Shown one piece after another: positions 1 to 8,343 of a stretch of 64,000 bases of DNA. The position numbers and the translations under genes were made by a program. Origin of the DNA: Pseudomonas fluorescens (GTDB taxonomy: Bacteria > Pseudomonadota > Gammaproteobacteria > Pseudomonadales > Pseudomonadaceae). The DNA lies in contig NZ_CABVHU010000005.1 in the NCBI RefSeq assembly GCF_902497855.1, positions 1 to 64,000 on the forward strand, read 5' to 3'. Every line of letters starts with the position of its first letter. Position 1 is the stretch's first letter. The notes beneath the pieces were generated by a model, which did no database searches, was not told where the DNA came from, and saw only the letters and a list, made by a program, of their open reading frames with translations.

Positions 1-107
1 CCCCCAAGCAGATTATCTGTGCGGCGATGCGCAAGCTGCTGCACTTCGTTTACGGTGTGCTCAAGTCGGGCCAACCCTACGACCCGAAACTTGCGCTTGC
101 CCGGTGA
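1..107 (+). CDS. IS110-family transposase, C-terminal end (partial)
   Basis: An open frame runs from the left edge to a TGA at 105-107. It encodes about 34 residues with the sequence AAMRKLLHFVYGVLKSGQPYD, close to the conserved C-terminus of IS110-type transposases (Transposase_20 region). IS110 elements use a DEDD-type recombinase and lack classical terminal inverted repeats, so the element boundary cannot be read here. Whether the full gene is intact lies outside the window. No gene is seen between 108 and 258. Confidence 0.75.
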   Translation, partial: PKQIICAAMRKLLHFVYGVLKSGQPYDPKLALAR

Positions 108-258
108 GGTTCAAGACGGTATCTACAGCTGCCAGCGGCGCTCTTAATAGTTCAGCTTGAAAGGGGCAATCTGCAATTGAGCGCTTCCGTCGCTGAACTT
201 TTCCATGCTCGAACCCTCAACCGGATAACCCGCCTTAACCGGAACTGAGGCTCGCCCT

Positions 259-534
259 ATGAAAACCCTGTTGAAACTCACCCTGGTCGCCACTTTCGCC
301 TGCGCTCTTCCCGTTTGGGCTTGCACACCCGAAGAAGCCACGGCCAAGCGCGAACAACTGGCCAGGGAAATCACCAAGCTCACTGAGCAGAATCCAACCA
401 AAGCCAAGGAGATCAACGACGAACTGCAAAAGATGGACCTGGGCACCGCCAGCAAGGATTTGCCCGACAAGTGCCAGTTGATCGACCAGCGATTGAAAGA
501 ACTGGGAACGGCTGAGAAGAAAGCTGAGGGTTGA
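259..534 (+). CDS. Small secreted/periplasmic protein, function unknown
   Basis: 91 residues. The N-terminus is a clear Sec signal (MKTLLKL, then a hydrophobic core ending ALPVWA|C). The Cys right after the likely cleavage site raises the possibility of a lipoprotein, but the lipobox is poor. The mature part is short, charged and predicted helical, with two Cys. A GAGG ribosome site lies 8 bases before the ATG. It resembles small conserved Pseudomonas hypothetical proteins; no function can be assigned. It stands alone between the IS110 remnant and a shared terminator. Confidence 0.7.
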   Translation: MKTLLKLTLVATFACALPVWACTPEEATAKREQLAREITKLTEQNPTKAKEINDELQKMDLGTASKDLPDKCQLIDQRLKELGTAEKKAEG

Positions 535-610
535 AGGCACGATCAAAGACGTGCAACGAGGCTGCGATCTTTTGATGTTAAAAGGCCAAACAGATTTCCA
601 AGCATAAAAA

Positions 611-634
611 ACCCGGACGCTGTCCGGGTTTTTA
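611..634. terminator. Rho-independent terminator, probably bidirectional
   Basis: An 8-bp perfect stem (ACCCGGAC/GTCCGGGT) has a short loop, A residues on the left and a T run on the right. It sits between the small secreted gene (+) and the helicase gene (-), so it can stop both. Confidence 0.85.
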
Positions 635-652
635 TTGGATCGCTATGGCGCC

Positions 653-1999
653 TTACTCGGCAGCCGGCGCTTCCGGCTTGCGGCGCTTGAGCGGCGCCAT
701 GCCGTCCTTGCTGACCAGCGACAGGGCGTCGGTCTTCGGGCGGTTGGCGATCTTGCGCTTGGTCGGAGCCTTGGCGCCGGTTTTCTTCTTGTCGCCCTTG
801 GCGTCGACCTTTTTCTTCTTCACGCCCACGGCTTTGCCCGAGGCCTTGACCTTTTTCGGTCCGCCGTAGGTGCCTTTGACTTCCTTGATGGTGCGGCGCT
901 CGAAGCTCTGCTTGAGGTAGCGCTCGACGCTCGACATCAGGTTCCAGTCGCCATGGCAGATCAGCGAGATGGCCAGGCCGTCGTTGCCGGCGCGGCCGGT
1001 ACGACCGATGCGGTGCACGTACTCGTCGCCGCTGCGCGGCATGTCGAAGTTGATCACCAGGTCCAGGCCGTCAACGTCCAGGCCACGAGCGGCGACGTCG
1101 GTGGCGACGAGGATTTTCACCCCGCCCTGCTTCAGGCGGTCGATGGCCAGCTTGCGGTCTTTCTGGTCCTTGTCACCGTGCAGCACGAACGCTTTGTAGT
1201 CCTGCGCCACCAGGCGGCCGTAGATACGGTCGGCCATGGCCCGGGTGTTGGTGAACACGATGGCCTTCTGATAGGTCTCGTTGGCCAGCAGCCAGTTCAC
1301 GATCTGCTCTTTGTGCTGGTTGTGGTCGGCGGTGATGATCTGCTGACGGGTGGTCGCGTTCAGATCGCTGACGTTGTTCAGCTGCAGGTGTTCAGGATCG
1401 TTCAGCACCTTGGCGACCATCTCGCGCAGGCCCGAACCACCGGTGGTGGCGGAGAACAGCATGGTCTGCTGGCGGTTGGTGCACTCTTGCACCAGACGCT
1501 GCACATCTTCGGCAAAGCCCATGTCGAGCATGCGGTCGGCTTCGTCGAGCACCAGTACTTCAACTTCTTTCAAGTCGAGGTTGCCGGCGTTCAGTTGCTC
1601 GATCATCCGCCCCGGCGTACCGATCAGGATGTCCGGCACCTTGCGCAGCATCGCGGCCTGGACCTTGAAGTCCTCACCGCCGGTGATCAGGCCGGACTTG
1701 ATGAAGGTGTACTGGGCGAAGCGCTCGACTTCCTTGATGGTCTGCTGGGCCAGCTCGCGGGTCGGCAGCAGGATCAGGGTCTTGATGCTGACGCGGACTT
1801 TCGCCGGGCCGATCAAGCGGTTGAGGATCGGCAAAACGAAGGCGGCGGTTTTGCCGCTACCGGTTTGCGCTGTCACCCGCAGGTCACGCCCTTGGAGCGC
1901 CAGCGGAATAGCCGCTGCTTGCACAGGCGTTGGCTCGACAAATTTTAGCTCGGCCACGGCTTTGAGCAGGCGTTCGTGCAGGGCGAATTGGGAAAACAC
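653..1999 (-). CDS. DEAD-box ATP-dependent RNA helicase
   Basis: 448 residues. All core motifs are visible: Q motif (FVEPTPVQ, about 20-27), Walker A AQTGSGKT (44-51), PTRELA (79-84), TPGR (128-131), DEAD (152-155), SAT (183-185), ARGLD and HRIGRTGR near 330. A lysine-rich tail follows from about 385, typical of RNA-tethering extensions. It unwinds or remodels RNA in the cytoplasm, probably in ribosome assembly or RNA decay; RhlE/SrmB-type enzymes are the closest families, but the exact ortholog is not clear. The start chosen is the GTG at 1999, preceded by GAGG at normal spacing. The frame stays open far upstream, but only across the divergent channel gene. Confidence 0.9.
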   Translation of the reverse strand: MFSQFALHERLLKAVAELKFVEPTPVQAAAIPLALQGRDLRVTAQTGSGKTAAFVLPILNRLIGPAKVRVSIKTLILLPTRELAQQTIKEVERFAQYTFIKSGLITGGEDFKVQAAMLRKVPDILIGTPGRMIEQLNAGNLDLKEVEVLVLDEADRMLDMGFAEDVQRLVQECTNRQQTMLFSATTGGSGLREMVAKVLNDPEHLQLNNVSDLNATTRQQIITADHNQHKEQIVNWLLANETYQKAIVFTNTRAMADRIYGRLVAQDYKAFVLHGDKDQKDRKLAIDRLKQGGVKILVATDVAARGLDVDGLDLVINFDMPRSGDEYVHRIGRTGRAGNDGLAISLICHGDWNLMSSVERYLKQSFERRTIKEVKGTYGGPKKVKASGKAVGVKKKKVDAKGDKKKTGAKAPTKRKIANRPKTDALSLVSKDGMAPLKRRKPEAPAAE

Positions 2000-2191
2000 G
2001 GGTGCTACCTCGAAGAAATACAAAAAAACAGCTGCATAGGGTAACGGTTTCGAGCGCGAAGGCCGAGTTTCTTTATACAAACGGCGCGAAACAATGGTTT
2101 TTTTGTTGCACCTGTTGTCCTCAAGCGTCATCCAAAGCGTGTTAAATGCTCTAATCGCCCCGTCGCATTCTACAGAAGATACGTTTTGCCC

Positions 2192-3490
2192 ATGGATATC
2201 AAACAGCTCTGGCTCAATGTCCAAGACCTTTGGGGTGCCCTCGATCAGCACCCGCTCCTGCATTCCAGCCTGGCGCTGATGATATTGCTGGTGATTGCGC
2301 TGGTCCTCGGACGAGTGGCGCGCTACCTCATTCTCCACGCGACCAAATTGCTTGGCCGCCAGCCGGCGCTGCACTGGATCAACGACTTTCGTCATAACAA
2401 GGTGTTTCACCGCCTGGCGCAGATGACGCCGTCGCTGGTGATCCAGTTCGGTCTGCACCTGGTGCCTGAGCTGGGCAAGACCAGCCTGACCTTTCTCGGC
2501 AACGTGGCGCTGGCGTTCACCATCCTGTTCCTGGTGCTGGCCATCAGCGCCCTGCTCAGCGCCCTGCTGGACATCTATGCCCGCACCGAACACGCCCGCA
2601 CCCGCTCGATCAAAGGATACGTGCAACTGGCGAAAATGGTCTTGTACGTGTTCGGTGCGATCATCATCGTCGCCACCCTGATCGACCGTTCGCCACTGTT
2701 GCTGCTGTCGGGGCTGGGCGCCATGTCGGCGGTGATTCTGCTGGTCTACAAGGACACCCTGCTGTCATTCGTCGCCAGCGTACAGCTGACCAGCAACGAC
2801 ATGCTGCGGGTCGGCGACTGGATCGAGATGCCGCAGGTCGGCGCCGATGGCGATGTAGTGGACATCACCCTGCACACGGTGAAGGTGCAGAATTTCGACA
2901 AGACAATCGTTTCGATCCCGACATGGCGCCTGATGTCCGAGTCGTTCAAGAACTGGCGCGGCATGCAGCAGTCCGGTGGACGCCGGATCAAGCGCAGCCT
3001 GTTCATCGATGCCAGCGGCGTGCGCTTCATTCGCGACGACGAAGAGCAGAAGCTGGCCCAGGTCCATCTGCTGACTGATTACATCAGCCGCAAACAGGCC
3101 GAACTCAAGGCCTGGAACGAAGCCCAGGGCAACGTCGCGGCGATGTCGGCCAACCGGCGGCGGATGACCAATATCGGGACCTTCCGCGCCTATGCCCTGG
3201 CCTATCTGAAGAGCCACCCGGAAATCCAGCCGAACATGACGTGCATGGTTCGCCAGATGCAGACCACTGCCCAGGGCATTCCGCTGGAAATCTATTGTTT
3301 CACCCGCACCACGGCGTGGGCCGATTACGAGCGGATCCAGGGGGATATTTTCGATTATCTGCTGGCGGTGCTGCCGGAGTTTGGCTTGAGTCTGTATCAG
3401 CAGCCCAGTGGTGGGGATCTAAGGGCCGGGTTGTTGCCGGCGGTACTCGGCACGAGCCACATTCCCCAGCCTGAAAAGCACGTCATGTAA
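2192..3490 (+). CDS. ybdG: MscS-family mechanosensitive channel, YbdG/MscM type
   Basis: 432 residues, close to E. coli YbdG (415). Five hydrophobic segments come first (about 20-45, 85-120, 145-165, 170-190), then the MscS pore/beta domain with VGDWIEMP, GADGDVVDI, TVKVQNFDKTI.SIPTW and SFKNWRGM, all near-identical to YbdG. The family forms miniconductance channels that open on hypo-osmotic shock or help sense osmotic stress in the inner membrane. The ATG at 2192 is preferred to an in-frame TTG two codons earlier. It is divergent from the helicase; the 192-base gap holds both promoters. A REPIN follows the stop. Confidence 0.9.
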   Translation: MDIKQLWLNVQDLWGALDQHPLLHSSLALMILLVIALVLGRVARYLILHATKLLGRQPALHWINDFRHNKVFHRLAQMTPSLVIQFGLHLVPELGKTSLTFLGNVALAFTILFLVLAISALLSALLDIYARTEHARTRSIKGYVQLAKMVLYVFGAIIIVATLIDRSPLLLLSGLGAMSAVILLVYKDTLLSFVASVQLTSNDMLRVGDWIEMPQVGADGDVVDITLHTVKVQNFDKTIVSIPTWRLMSESFKNWRGMQQSGGRRIKRSLFIDASGVRFIRDDEEQKLAQVHLLTDYISRKQAELKAWNEAQGNVAAMSANRRRMTNIGTFRAYALAYLKSHPEIQPNMTCMVRQMQTTAQGIPLEIYCFTRTTAWADYERIQGDIFDYLLAVLPEFGLSLYQQPSGGDLRAGLLPAVLGTSHIPQPEKHVM

Positions 3491-3505
3491 GACTACATAC
3501 CCCCC

Positions 3506-3598
3506 GTAGGAGCGAGGCTTGCCCGCGAAGGCGGTGTGTCAGACACCAATCGCCTGACTGACACACCGCCTTCGCGGGCAAGCCTCGCTCCCACAGGG
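3506..3598. repeat. REPIN (inverted REP pair)
   Basis: Two REP arms (GTAGGAGCGAGGCTTGCCCG and its complement) flank an inner dyad containing GGTGTGTCAG/CTGACACACC, giving a near-perfect hairpin of about 93 bases. It lies between convergent genes and could also act as a terminator or mRNA stabiliser. Confidence 0.85.
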
Positions 3599-3599
3599 T

Positions 3600-4466
3600 T
3601 CAGTGTACGGCCACAGGTTTGCGTATACCCAGCCGACTGATCCACACCGCCGCGAGAATCACCGACCCGCCCAGGAACAACCGCCCCAGCTCCTCATCCT
3701 GATTCCAGATCAGCAAATTGATCAGCAACCCCACCGGCACGTGCAAATTGTTCATCACCGCCAGCGTCCCGCCATTCACCAGGCACGCGCCCTTGTTCCA
3801 CCAGTACAACCCTAACGCCGTCGAGACCAGGCCGAGGAATAGCAGCACGCCCCATTGCAGCGGTGCTTCAGGCAGGAAGTTCTGTTTGCCGAACAACAGG
3901 AACGCCGGCAATGCCACCGCCAATGCGCCGAGGTAGAAGTAACCGAAGCGCCGGTAGTGCGGCAGGTCGCTTGGGTGACGGGCTACCAGATGCTTGTAGA
4001 GCACCTGCCCGGCGGCGTAGGTGAAGTTGGCCAGTTGCAGAAGCAAAAAGCCCATGAAGAAGTCCGGGTTGATCCGGTCAAAGCGGATCACCGCCGCGCC
4101 CGCCACCGCAACCAGTGCCGCGATCAAGGCCCAGGGATTGAAGCGCCGGTTCAGGGCGTCTTCGATCAGGGTCACGTGCAATGGCGTGAGAATGGTGAAC
4201 AGCAACACTTCCGGCACCGTCAGCACCCGAAAGCTCAGGTACAGGCACACGTATGTCACGCCGAACTGCAAGGCGCCGATCAACAGCATGCCGCGCATGA
4301 ACGCCGGTTCCACCGAGCGCCAGCGCGTCAGCGGGATAAATACCAGACCGGCGAGCACGACTCGCACCAGTACCGCGAAGTAACTGTCGACATGTCCGGC
4401 CAGGTATTCGCCGATCAGGCTGAAGGAAAACGCCTGGATCAGCGTGACAAAAAGTAGATAGCCCAT
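3600..4466 (-). CDS. EamA/DMT-family inner-membrane transporter
   Basis: 288 residues with about ten hydrophobic helices in two EamA repeats. Recognisable elements are SFSLIGEYLAG, FLLLQLANFTYAAGQVLYK and ALGLYWWNKGACLVNGG. DMT proteins export or import metabolites such as amino acids; this one's substrate cannot be told. The ATG at 4466 has ACGAGGCGAGC before it and starts directly with the first helix; a longer upstream frame adds an unlikely hydrophilic leader. The stop touches the end of the REPIN, so gene and repeat are packed together. Confidence 0.85.
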   Translation of the reverse strand: MGYLLFVTLIQAFSFSLIGEYLAGHVDSYFAVLVRVVLAGLVFIPLTRWRSVEPAFMRGMLLIGALQFGVTYVCLYLSFRVLTVPEVLLFTILTPLHVTLIEDALNRRFNPWALIAALVAVAGAAVIRFDRINPDFFMGFLLLQLANFTYAAGQVLYKHLVARHPSDLPHYRRFGYFYLGALAVALPAFLLFGKQNFLPEAPLQWGVLLFLGLVSTALGLYWWNKGACLVNGGTLAVMNNLHVPVGLLINLLIWNQDEELGRLFLGGSVILAAVWISRLGIRKPVAVH

Positions 4467-4541
4467 GCTCGCCTCGTTTTTGGATGGCGGCGACGATAGC
4501 GGGTTTTGCCCTTGACTGCGACTCGTCAGGCAATACAAACC

Positions 4542-4631
4542 CCTGTAGGAGCTGGCTTGCCAGCGAAGGGGCCCTCAAGTCTTGCAGCGCTCTCCAGGCC
4601 GCCTTCGCTGGCAAGCCAGCTCCTACAGGGG
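4542..4631. repeat. REPIN
   Basis: Inverted REP arms of the GCTGGCTTGCCAGCGAAGG type enclose a short non-palindromic spacer. It lies upstream of the EamA gene and downstream of azoR. Confidence 0.85.
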
Positions 4632-4660
4632 TTTGGGTTTGTGCCCACAAAATTGTGGGC

Positions 4661-4700
4661 AAAAAAAAAGCCCGATCTCGCTAAAGCGTTCAATCGGGCT
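4661..4700 (-). terminator. Rho-independent terminator of azoR
   Basis: Read on the minus strand: AGCCCGAT, loop, ATCGGGCT, then an uninterrupted run of nine T. This is the classic layout and lies about 105 bases past the azoR stop. A second short dyad (GCCCACAA/TTGTGGGC, 4643-4660) lies just beyond. Confidence 0.88.
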
Positions 4701-4806
4701 ACCGCACTCAGGAGCAACAAGTGCAAAGGGAGGTTCGATGCGCGTACAGGCTTGAGGGTTGCGCCAGGTCACTAGAACATCCAGCGATTATCTGGCGATT
4801 AACACC

Positions 4807-5406
4807 TCAGGCGACCAGGGAAAGCTTGGCGTTGGCCTGGTTCAGCCCTTTCTCCTGGAAGTCACCGCCCAGGTTCATGCCTTCGGCGTGAATGAAGGTC
4901 ACGTCGTGAATCCCGATGAAACCCATGACCTGGCGCAGGTAGGGTTCCTGGTGATCCGCCGGGCCGCCGGCATAGATCCCGCCGCGAGCCGTCAGCACGT
5001 AGGCGCGCTTGCCGCTGAGCAAGCCTTGCGGGCCGGTCTCGGTGTACTTGAAGGTCACACCGGCACGCAATACATGGTCGAGCCAGGCCTTGAGGGTGCT
5101 CGGGATTGCGAAGTTGTACATGGGCGCTGCCATGACCAGCACGTCGGCGGCCAGCAGTTCGTCAGTCAATTGGTTGGAGCGTTCCAGCGAAGCCTGTTCG
5201 ATGTCGCTGCGCTGTTCGGCGGGTTTCATCCAGCCACCCAACAGGTTGATGTCCAGATGCGGCACCGGGTTGGCGGCCAGGTCACGCACGGTGATCTGGT
5301 CGTCGGGGTGAGCGGCTTGCCACTGGCTGATGAACGTCTGGGTCAGTTGACGGGAAACCGAGTCTTGCTGACGGGCACTGCTTTCGATGATCAGAACTTG
5401 GGACAT
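4807..5406 (-). CDS. azoR: FMN-dependent NADH:quinone/azo oxidoreductase
   Basis: 199 residues, the family's usual length. Flavodoxin-like fold: N-terminal strand MSQVLIIESSARQQDSVSR for FMN phosphate binding, APMYNFAIPSTLKAWLDHVLRAG.TF in the middle (FMN ring contact), and LTARGGIY. AzoR enzymes reduce azo dyes and quinones by two-electron transfer from NADH in the cytoplasm, probably as protection against quinone stress. It appears monocistronic, with its own terminator downstream. The next gene upstream on the same strand is unrelated and separated by 174 bases. Confidence 0.93.
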   Translation of the reverse strand: MSQVLIIESSARQQDSVSRQLTQTFISQWQAAHPDDQITVRDLAANPVPHLDINLLGGWMKPAEQRSDIEQASLERSNQLTDELLAADVLVMAAPMYNFAIPSTLKAWLDHVLRAGVTFKYTETGPQGLLSGKRAYVLTARGGIYAGGPADHQEPYLRQVMGFIGIHDVTFIHAEGMNLGGDFQEKGLNQANAKLSLVA

Positions 5407-5531
5407 GGGCTGTAGCCTCCATCTGAGAATGTTGTAGGTCGATGGAGTGAAGGTTAAACAGAACCATATCGATGAAAAAGCGCAAATAACTGCTATAACC
5501 CATCAATAAATTCGTTTATAAGCTGGATACC

Positions 5532-5570
5532 CCCTGTGGGAACAAGCCAGTGTGGCTCGCTCCCACAGGA
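5532..5570. repeat. Short REP-like hairpin
   Basis: CCTGTGGGA and TCCCACAGG form the outer stem and GAGC-type inner bases are shortened. It looks like a deleted REP pair between azoR and the next minus-strand gene. Confidence 0.6.
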
Positions 5571-5580
5571 GGTATCGATG

Positions 5581-5910
5581 CTATTTCGGGGTGCAACTCA
5601 GGTTGATGCGCATCTTGATGATGGTGCGGGTGAACTTGGCGGTGGCATTGGTGTGTTTGCCGGCAGGTACTTCGATCTTGCGGGTGCGCGGCGCTTCCGG
5701 GCCATTGTTGAAAACCACCTTGCAGATCGCATCGGTAGTGCCGTAGTTATTGACCTGAATGGAAGCGATGTCGTTGTCGGTGTCGTACGCGTTGTAGTCG
5801 ATGCTCAAGCCGTTCAGCTGTTTTTGCACATCGATCGGATAGGCCAACGCCGTCAGCGGCAGCAGCGCCAGCACTGCACAACCCGACATCACACCACAAA
5901 GCTTTTTCAT
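5581..5910 (-). CDS. Small secreted protein, function unknown
   Basis: 109 residues with a strong signal peptide (MKKLCGVMSGCAVLALLPLTALA). The mature domain of about 85 residues has a beta-rich look (GLSIDYNAYDTDND, ASIQVNNYG) and two Cys (AICKVVF, NLSCTPK) that could form a disulfide. GGAG lies about 9 bases before the ATG. Similar short periplasmic proteins are common in Pseudomonas without known role. It is divergent from the LysR gene at 5959, with only 48 bases between. Confidence 0.7.
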   Translation of the reverse strand: MKKLCGVMSGCAVLALLPLTALAYPIDVQKQLNGLSIDYNAYDTDNDIASIQVNNYGTTDAICKVVFNNGPEAPRTRKIEVPAGKHTNATAKFTRTIIKMRINLSCTPK

Positions 5911-5958
5911 TCAGCAGTCTCCATTAAGGACTGCCAGCTTAGACAAGAGGAGCTGTTC

Positions 5959-6882
5959 ATGAAAGCGCCCCGCGTGACCCTTGATCAATGGCGAACGCTA
6001 CAGGCCGTGGTCGACCACGGCGGTTTCGCCCAGGCCGCCGAAGCGCTGCACCGCTCGCAATCGTCGGTCAGCTACACCGTGGCACGCATGCAGGACCAAC
6101 TCGGCGTCCCGCTGCTGCGCATCGACGGCCGCAAAGCGGTGCTGACCGAAGCCGGCGGTGTGTTGCTGCGCCGTTCCCGGCAGCTGGTGAAACAGGCCAG
6201 TCAGCTCGAAGACCTGGCCCACCACATGGAACAAGGCTGGGAAGCGGAAGTGCGACTGGTGGTCGACGCCGCGTACCCGAGCGCCCGTCTCGTGCGCGCC
6301 TTGACCGCGTTCATGCCGCAAAGCCGTGGCTGCCGGGTGCGTCTGCGCGAAGAAGTATTGTCCGGCGTGGAGGAGGTATTGCTCGAGGGTGTGGCCGATC
6401 TGGCCATCACCGGTTTCAGCATTCCCGGTTACCTGGGCGCGGAATTGAGCGACGTCGAATTCGTCGCGGTCGCCCACCCCGACCATCCCCTGCACCGCCT
6501 CAATCGCGAACTGAATTTCCAGGACTTGGAAAGCCAGATGCAAGTGGTCATTCGCGACTCCGGTCGCCAGCAGCCACGGGATGTCGGCTGGCTCGGCGCC
6601 GAGCAGCGCTGGACCGTCGGCAGCCTGGCCACCGCGGCGACTTTTGTCAGCAGCGGCCTGGGTTTTGCCTGGTTGCCCCGGCACATGATCGAACGGGAAC
6701 TCAAGGAAGGTACGCTCAAGCTGCTACCTTTGGATCAGGGTGGCAGCCGTAATCCGAGCTTCTACCTGTATTCGAACAAGGACAAACCCCTGGGCCCGGC
6801 GACACAGATCCTCATCGAATTGCTGCGCACCTTTGATACCGCGCCGCTGGATGCGCCTTTCGCCGCCCCTGAACAAGCCTGA
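5959..6882 (+). CDS. LysR-family transcriptional regulator
   Basis: 307 residues. The winged HTH lies at residues about 7-65 (TLDQWRTLQAVVDHGGFAQA, SQSSVSYTVARMQDQLG), with a C-terminal periplasmic-binding-like effector domain. RBS AGAGGAG precedes the ATG at 5959; the open frame begins further left but overlaps the divergent secreted-protein gene. Only 14 bases separate it from the alpha/beta hydrolase gene, so the two are probably co-transcribed. Effector and targets are unknown. Confidence 0.9.
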   Translation: MKAPRVTLDQWRTLQAVVDHGGFAQAAEALHRSQSSVSYTVARMQDQLGVPLLRIDGRKAVLTEAGGVLLRRSRQLVKQASQLEDLAHHMEQGWEAEVRLVVDAAYPSARLVRALTAFMPQSRGCRVRLREEVLSGVEEVLLEGVADLAITGFSIPGYLGAELSDVEFVAVAHPDHPLHRLNRELNFQDLESQMQVVIRDSGRQQPRDVGWLGAEQRWTVGSLATAATFVSSGLGFAWLPRHMIERELKEGTLKLLPLDQGGSRNPSFYLYSNKDKPLGPATQILIELLRTFDTAPLDAPFAAPEQA

Positions 6883-6896
6883 CACGGAGTGTGAAC

Positions 6897-7712
6897 ATGG
6901 CCTATTTCGAACATGAAGGTTGTAACCTGCACTATGAGGAATATGGCCACGGCGCGCCGTTGCTGCTGGTCCACGGGCTGGGTTCGAGCACCCTGGACTG
7001 GGAACAGCAGATCCCGGCCTTGTCGACGCGCTACCGGGTGATCGTCCCGGATGTGCGCGGCCACGGTCGCTCCGATAAACCCCGCGAGCGCTACAGCATC
7101 GCCGGGTTCAGTGCCGATCTGGTTGCGCTGATCGAACATTTGAACCTCGGCCCGGTGCATTATGTCGGCCTGTCCATGGGTGGCATGATCGGCTTTCAAC
7201 TGGCGGTGGACCAGCCACAGCTGCTCAAGAGCCTGTGCATCGTCAACAGTGCGCCCGAGGTCAAGCTGCGCAGCCGCAACGAGTACTGGTGGTGGTTCAA
7301 GCGCTGGAGCCTGATGCGCGTGCTCAGCCTGGGCGCCATCGGCACAGCCCTGGGCGCCAAGCTGTTCCCTAAACCCGAGCAGGCTCAATTACGGCAAAAA
7401 ATGGCCGAGCGCTGGGCAAAAAACGACAAGCGTGCTTATCTCGCCAGCTTCGATGCGATCGTTGGCTGGGGGGTTCAGGAACGACTTTCCAGGGTGACCT
7501 GTCCAACCCTCATCGTCAGCGCCGACCGTGACTACACACCGGTATCGCTGAAAGAGACGTACGTAAAACTGCTGCCCGATGCGCGGCTGGTGGTGGTCGC
7601 CGATTCGCGCCACGCCACCCCGCTGGATCAACCCGAAATATTCAACCAAAGGCTGCTCGAGTTTCTCACCGCAGTCGACACCACCTCACTCAGGATCACT
7701 GACCCATGCTGA
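6897..7712 (+). CDS. Alpha/beta-hydrolase fold protein
   Basis: 271 residues. The oxyanion HG motif is at 26-27 ([10 protein letters not shown]), the nucleophile elbow GLSMGG has Ser93, and the likely acid Asp (SADRD) and base His ([11 protein letters not shown]) follow near 220 and 245. It is a complete serine hydrolase triad of the pimeloyl-ester/3-oxoadipate lactonase type; the substrate is unknown. The ATG at 6897 is preferred over a GTG two codons earlier because GGAG sits 7 bases before it. It follows the LysR gene closely, and its end overlaps the cyclophilin start by 7 bases. Confidence 0.85.
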   Translation: MAYFEHEGCNLHYEEYGHGAPLLLVHGLGSSTLDWEQQIPALSTRYRVIVPDVRGHGRSDKPRERYSIAGFSADLVALIEHLNLGPVHYVGLSMGGMIGFQLAVDQPQLLKSLCIVNSAPEVKLRSRNEYWWWFKRWSLMRVLSLGAIGTALGAKLFPKPEQAQLRQKMAERWAKNDKRAYLASFDAIVGWGVQERLSRVTCPTLIVSADRDYTPVSLKETYVKLLPDARLVVVADSRHATPLDQPEIFNQRLLEFLTAVDTTSLRITDPC

Positions 7713-8263
7713 AAAAAATCGCCCTCGTCGCTGGCTCCGTTCTGTTTGCCGCCAACCTGATGGCCGCAACGCCCGCCAAGGCGCCGCACGTGCTGCTGGA
7801 AACCACCAACGGCCAGATCGAAATCGAACTGGACCCGGTCAAGGCGCCGATCAGTACCAAGAACTTCCTTGATTACGTCAACAGCGGCTTCTACAACAAC
7901 ACGATCTTTCACCGTGTGATTCCGGGCTTCATGGTCCAGGGCGGTGGTTTCACTCAACAGATGCAGCAGAAAGAAACCAAGGCACCGATCAAGAACGAAT
8001 CGAAAAACGGCCTGCATAACGTCCGTGGCACGCTGTCCATGGCCCGTACTTCCGTGCCGGATTCGGCCACCAGCCAGTTCTTCGTCAACGTCAAGGACAA
8101 CGACTTCCTGGACCAGGGCGACGGCTATGCCGTGTTCGGTAAAGTCGTCAAAGGCATGGACGTGGTGGACATCATCGTCAACACGCCAACCACCGTCCGT
8201 GGCGGCATGAAAGATGTGCCGGCCGACCCTGTGTTCATCAAGTCGGCCAAAGTCATCGACTAA
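7706..8263 (+). CDS. ppiA: Periplasmic peptidyl-prolyl cis-trans isomerase, cyclophilin type
   Basis: 185 residues: signal peptide [20 protein letters not shown] followed by a complete cyclophilin domain. Active-site elements are visible: [13 protein letters not shown] (catalytic Arg in FHRV), MAR, SQFFVNV and [10 protein letters not shown]. It assists folding of exported proteins by proline isomerisation in the periplasm. The start overlaps the hydrolase stop by 7 bases, indicating translational coupling. A GC-rich hairpin (TGAGCGGC/GCCGCTCA, 8279-8304) follows but lacks a T run. Confidence 0.92.
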   Translation: MLKKIALVAGSVLFAANLMAATPAKAPHVLLETTNGQIEIELDPVKAPISTKNFLDYVNSGFYNNTIFHRVIPGFMVQGGGFTQQMQQKETKAPIKNESKNGLHNVRGTLSMARTSVPDSATSQFFVNVKDNDFLDQGDGYAVFGKVVKGMDVVDIIVNTPTTVRGGMKDVPADPVFIKSAKVID

Positions 8264-8343
8264 GCTACACAGCAAAATGAGCGGCTGCCGGAGTGCGCCG
8301 CTCACACTGTTCAAAGGAGAGCCCGTGCGCGGGCGGAGAACCG

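Noticed and set aside
1..258. Full mobile element at the left edge
   Set aside because: Only the last 34 codons of a transposase are visible; no second end or target duplication can be identified.
635..1948. 437-residue plus-strand frame opposite the helicase
   Set aside because: It is antisense to a gene with complete helicase motifs and has no recognisable domain.
653..2626. 657-residue version of the DEAD-box helicase
   Set aside because: The first 209 codons are antisense to the ybdG-type channel gene; a GTG with a good ribosome site starts at 1999.
8279..8304. Terminator behind ppiA
   Set aside because: The hairpin has no T run, and the ABC exporter gene starts only 40 bases on.
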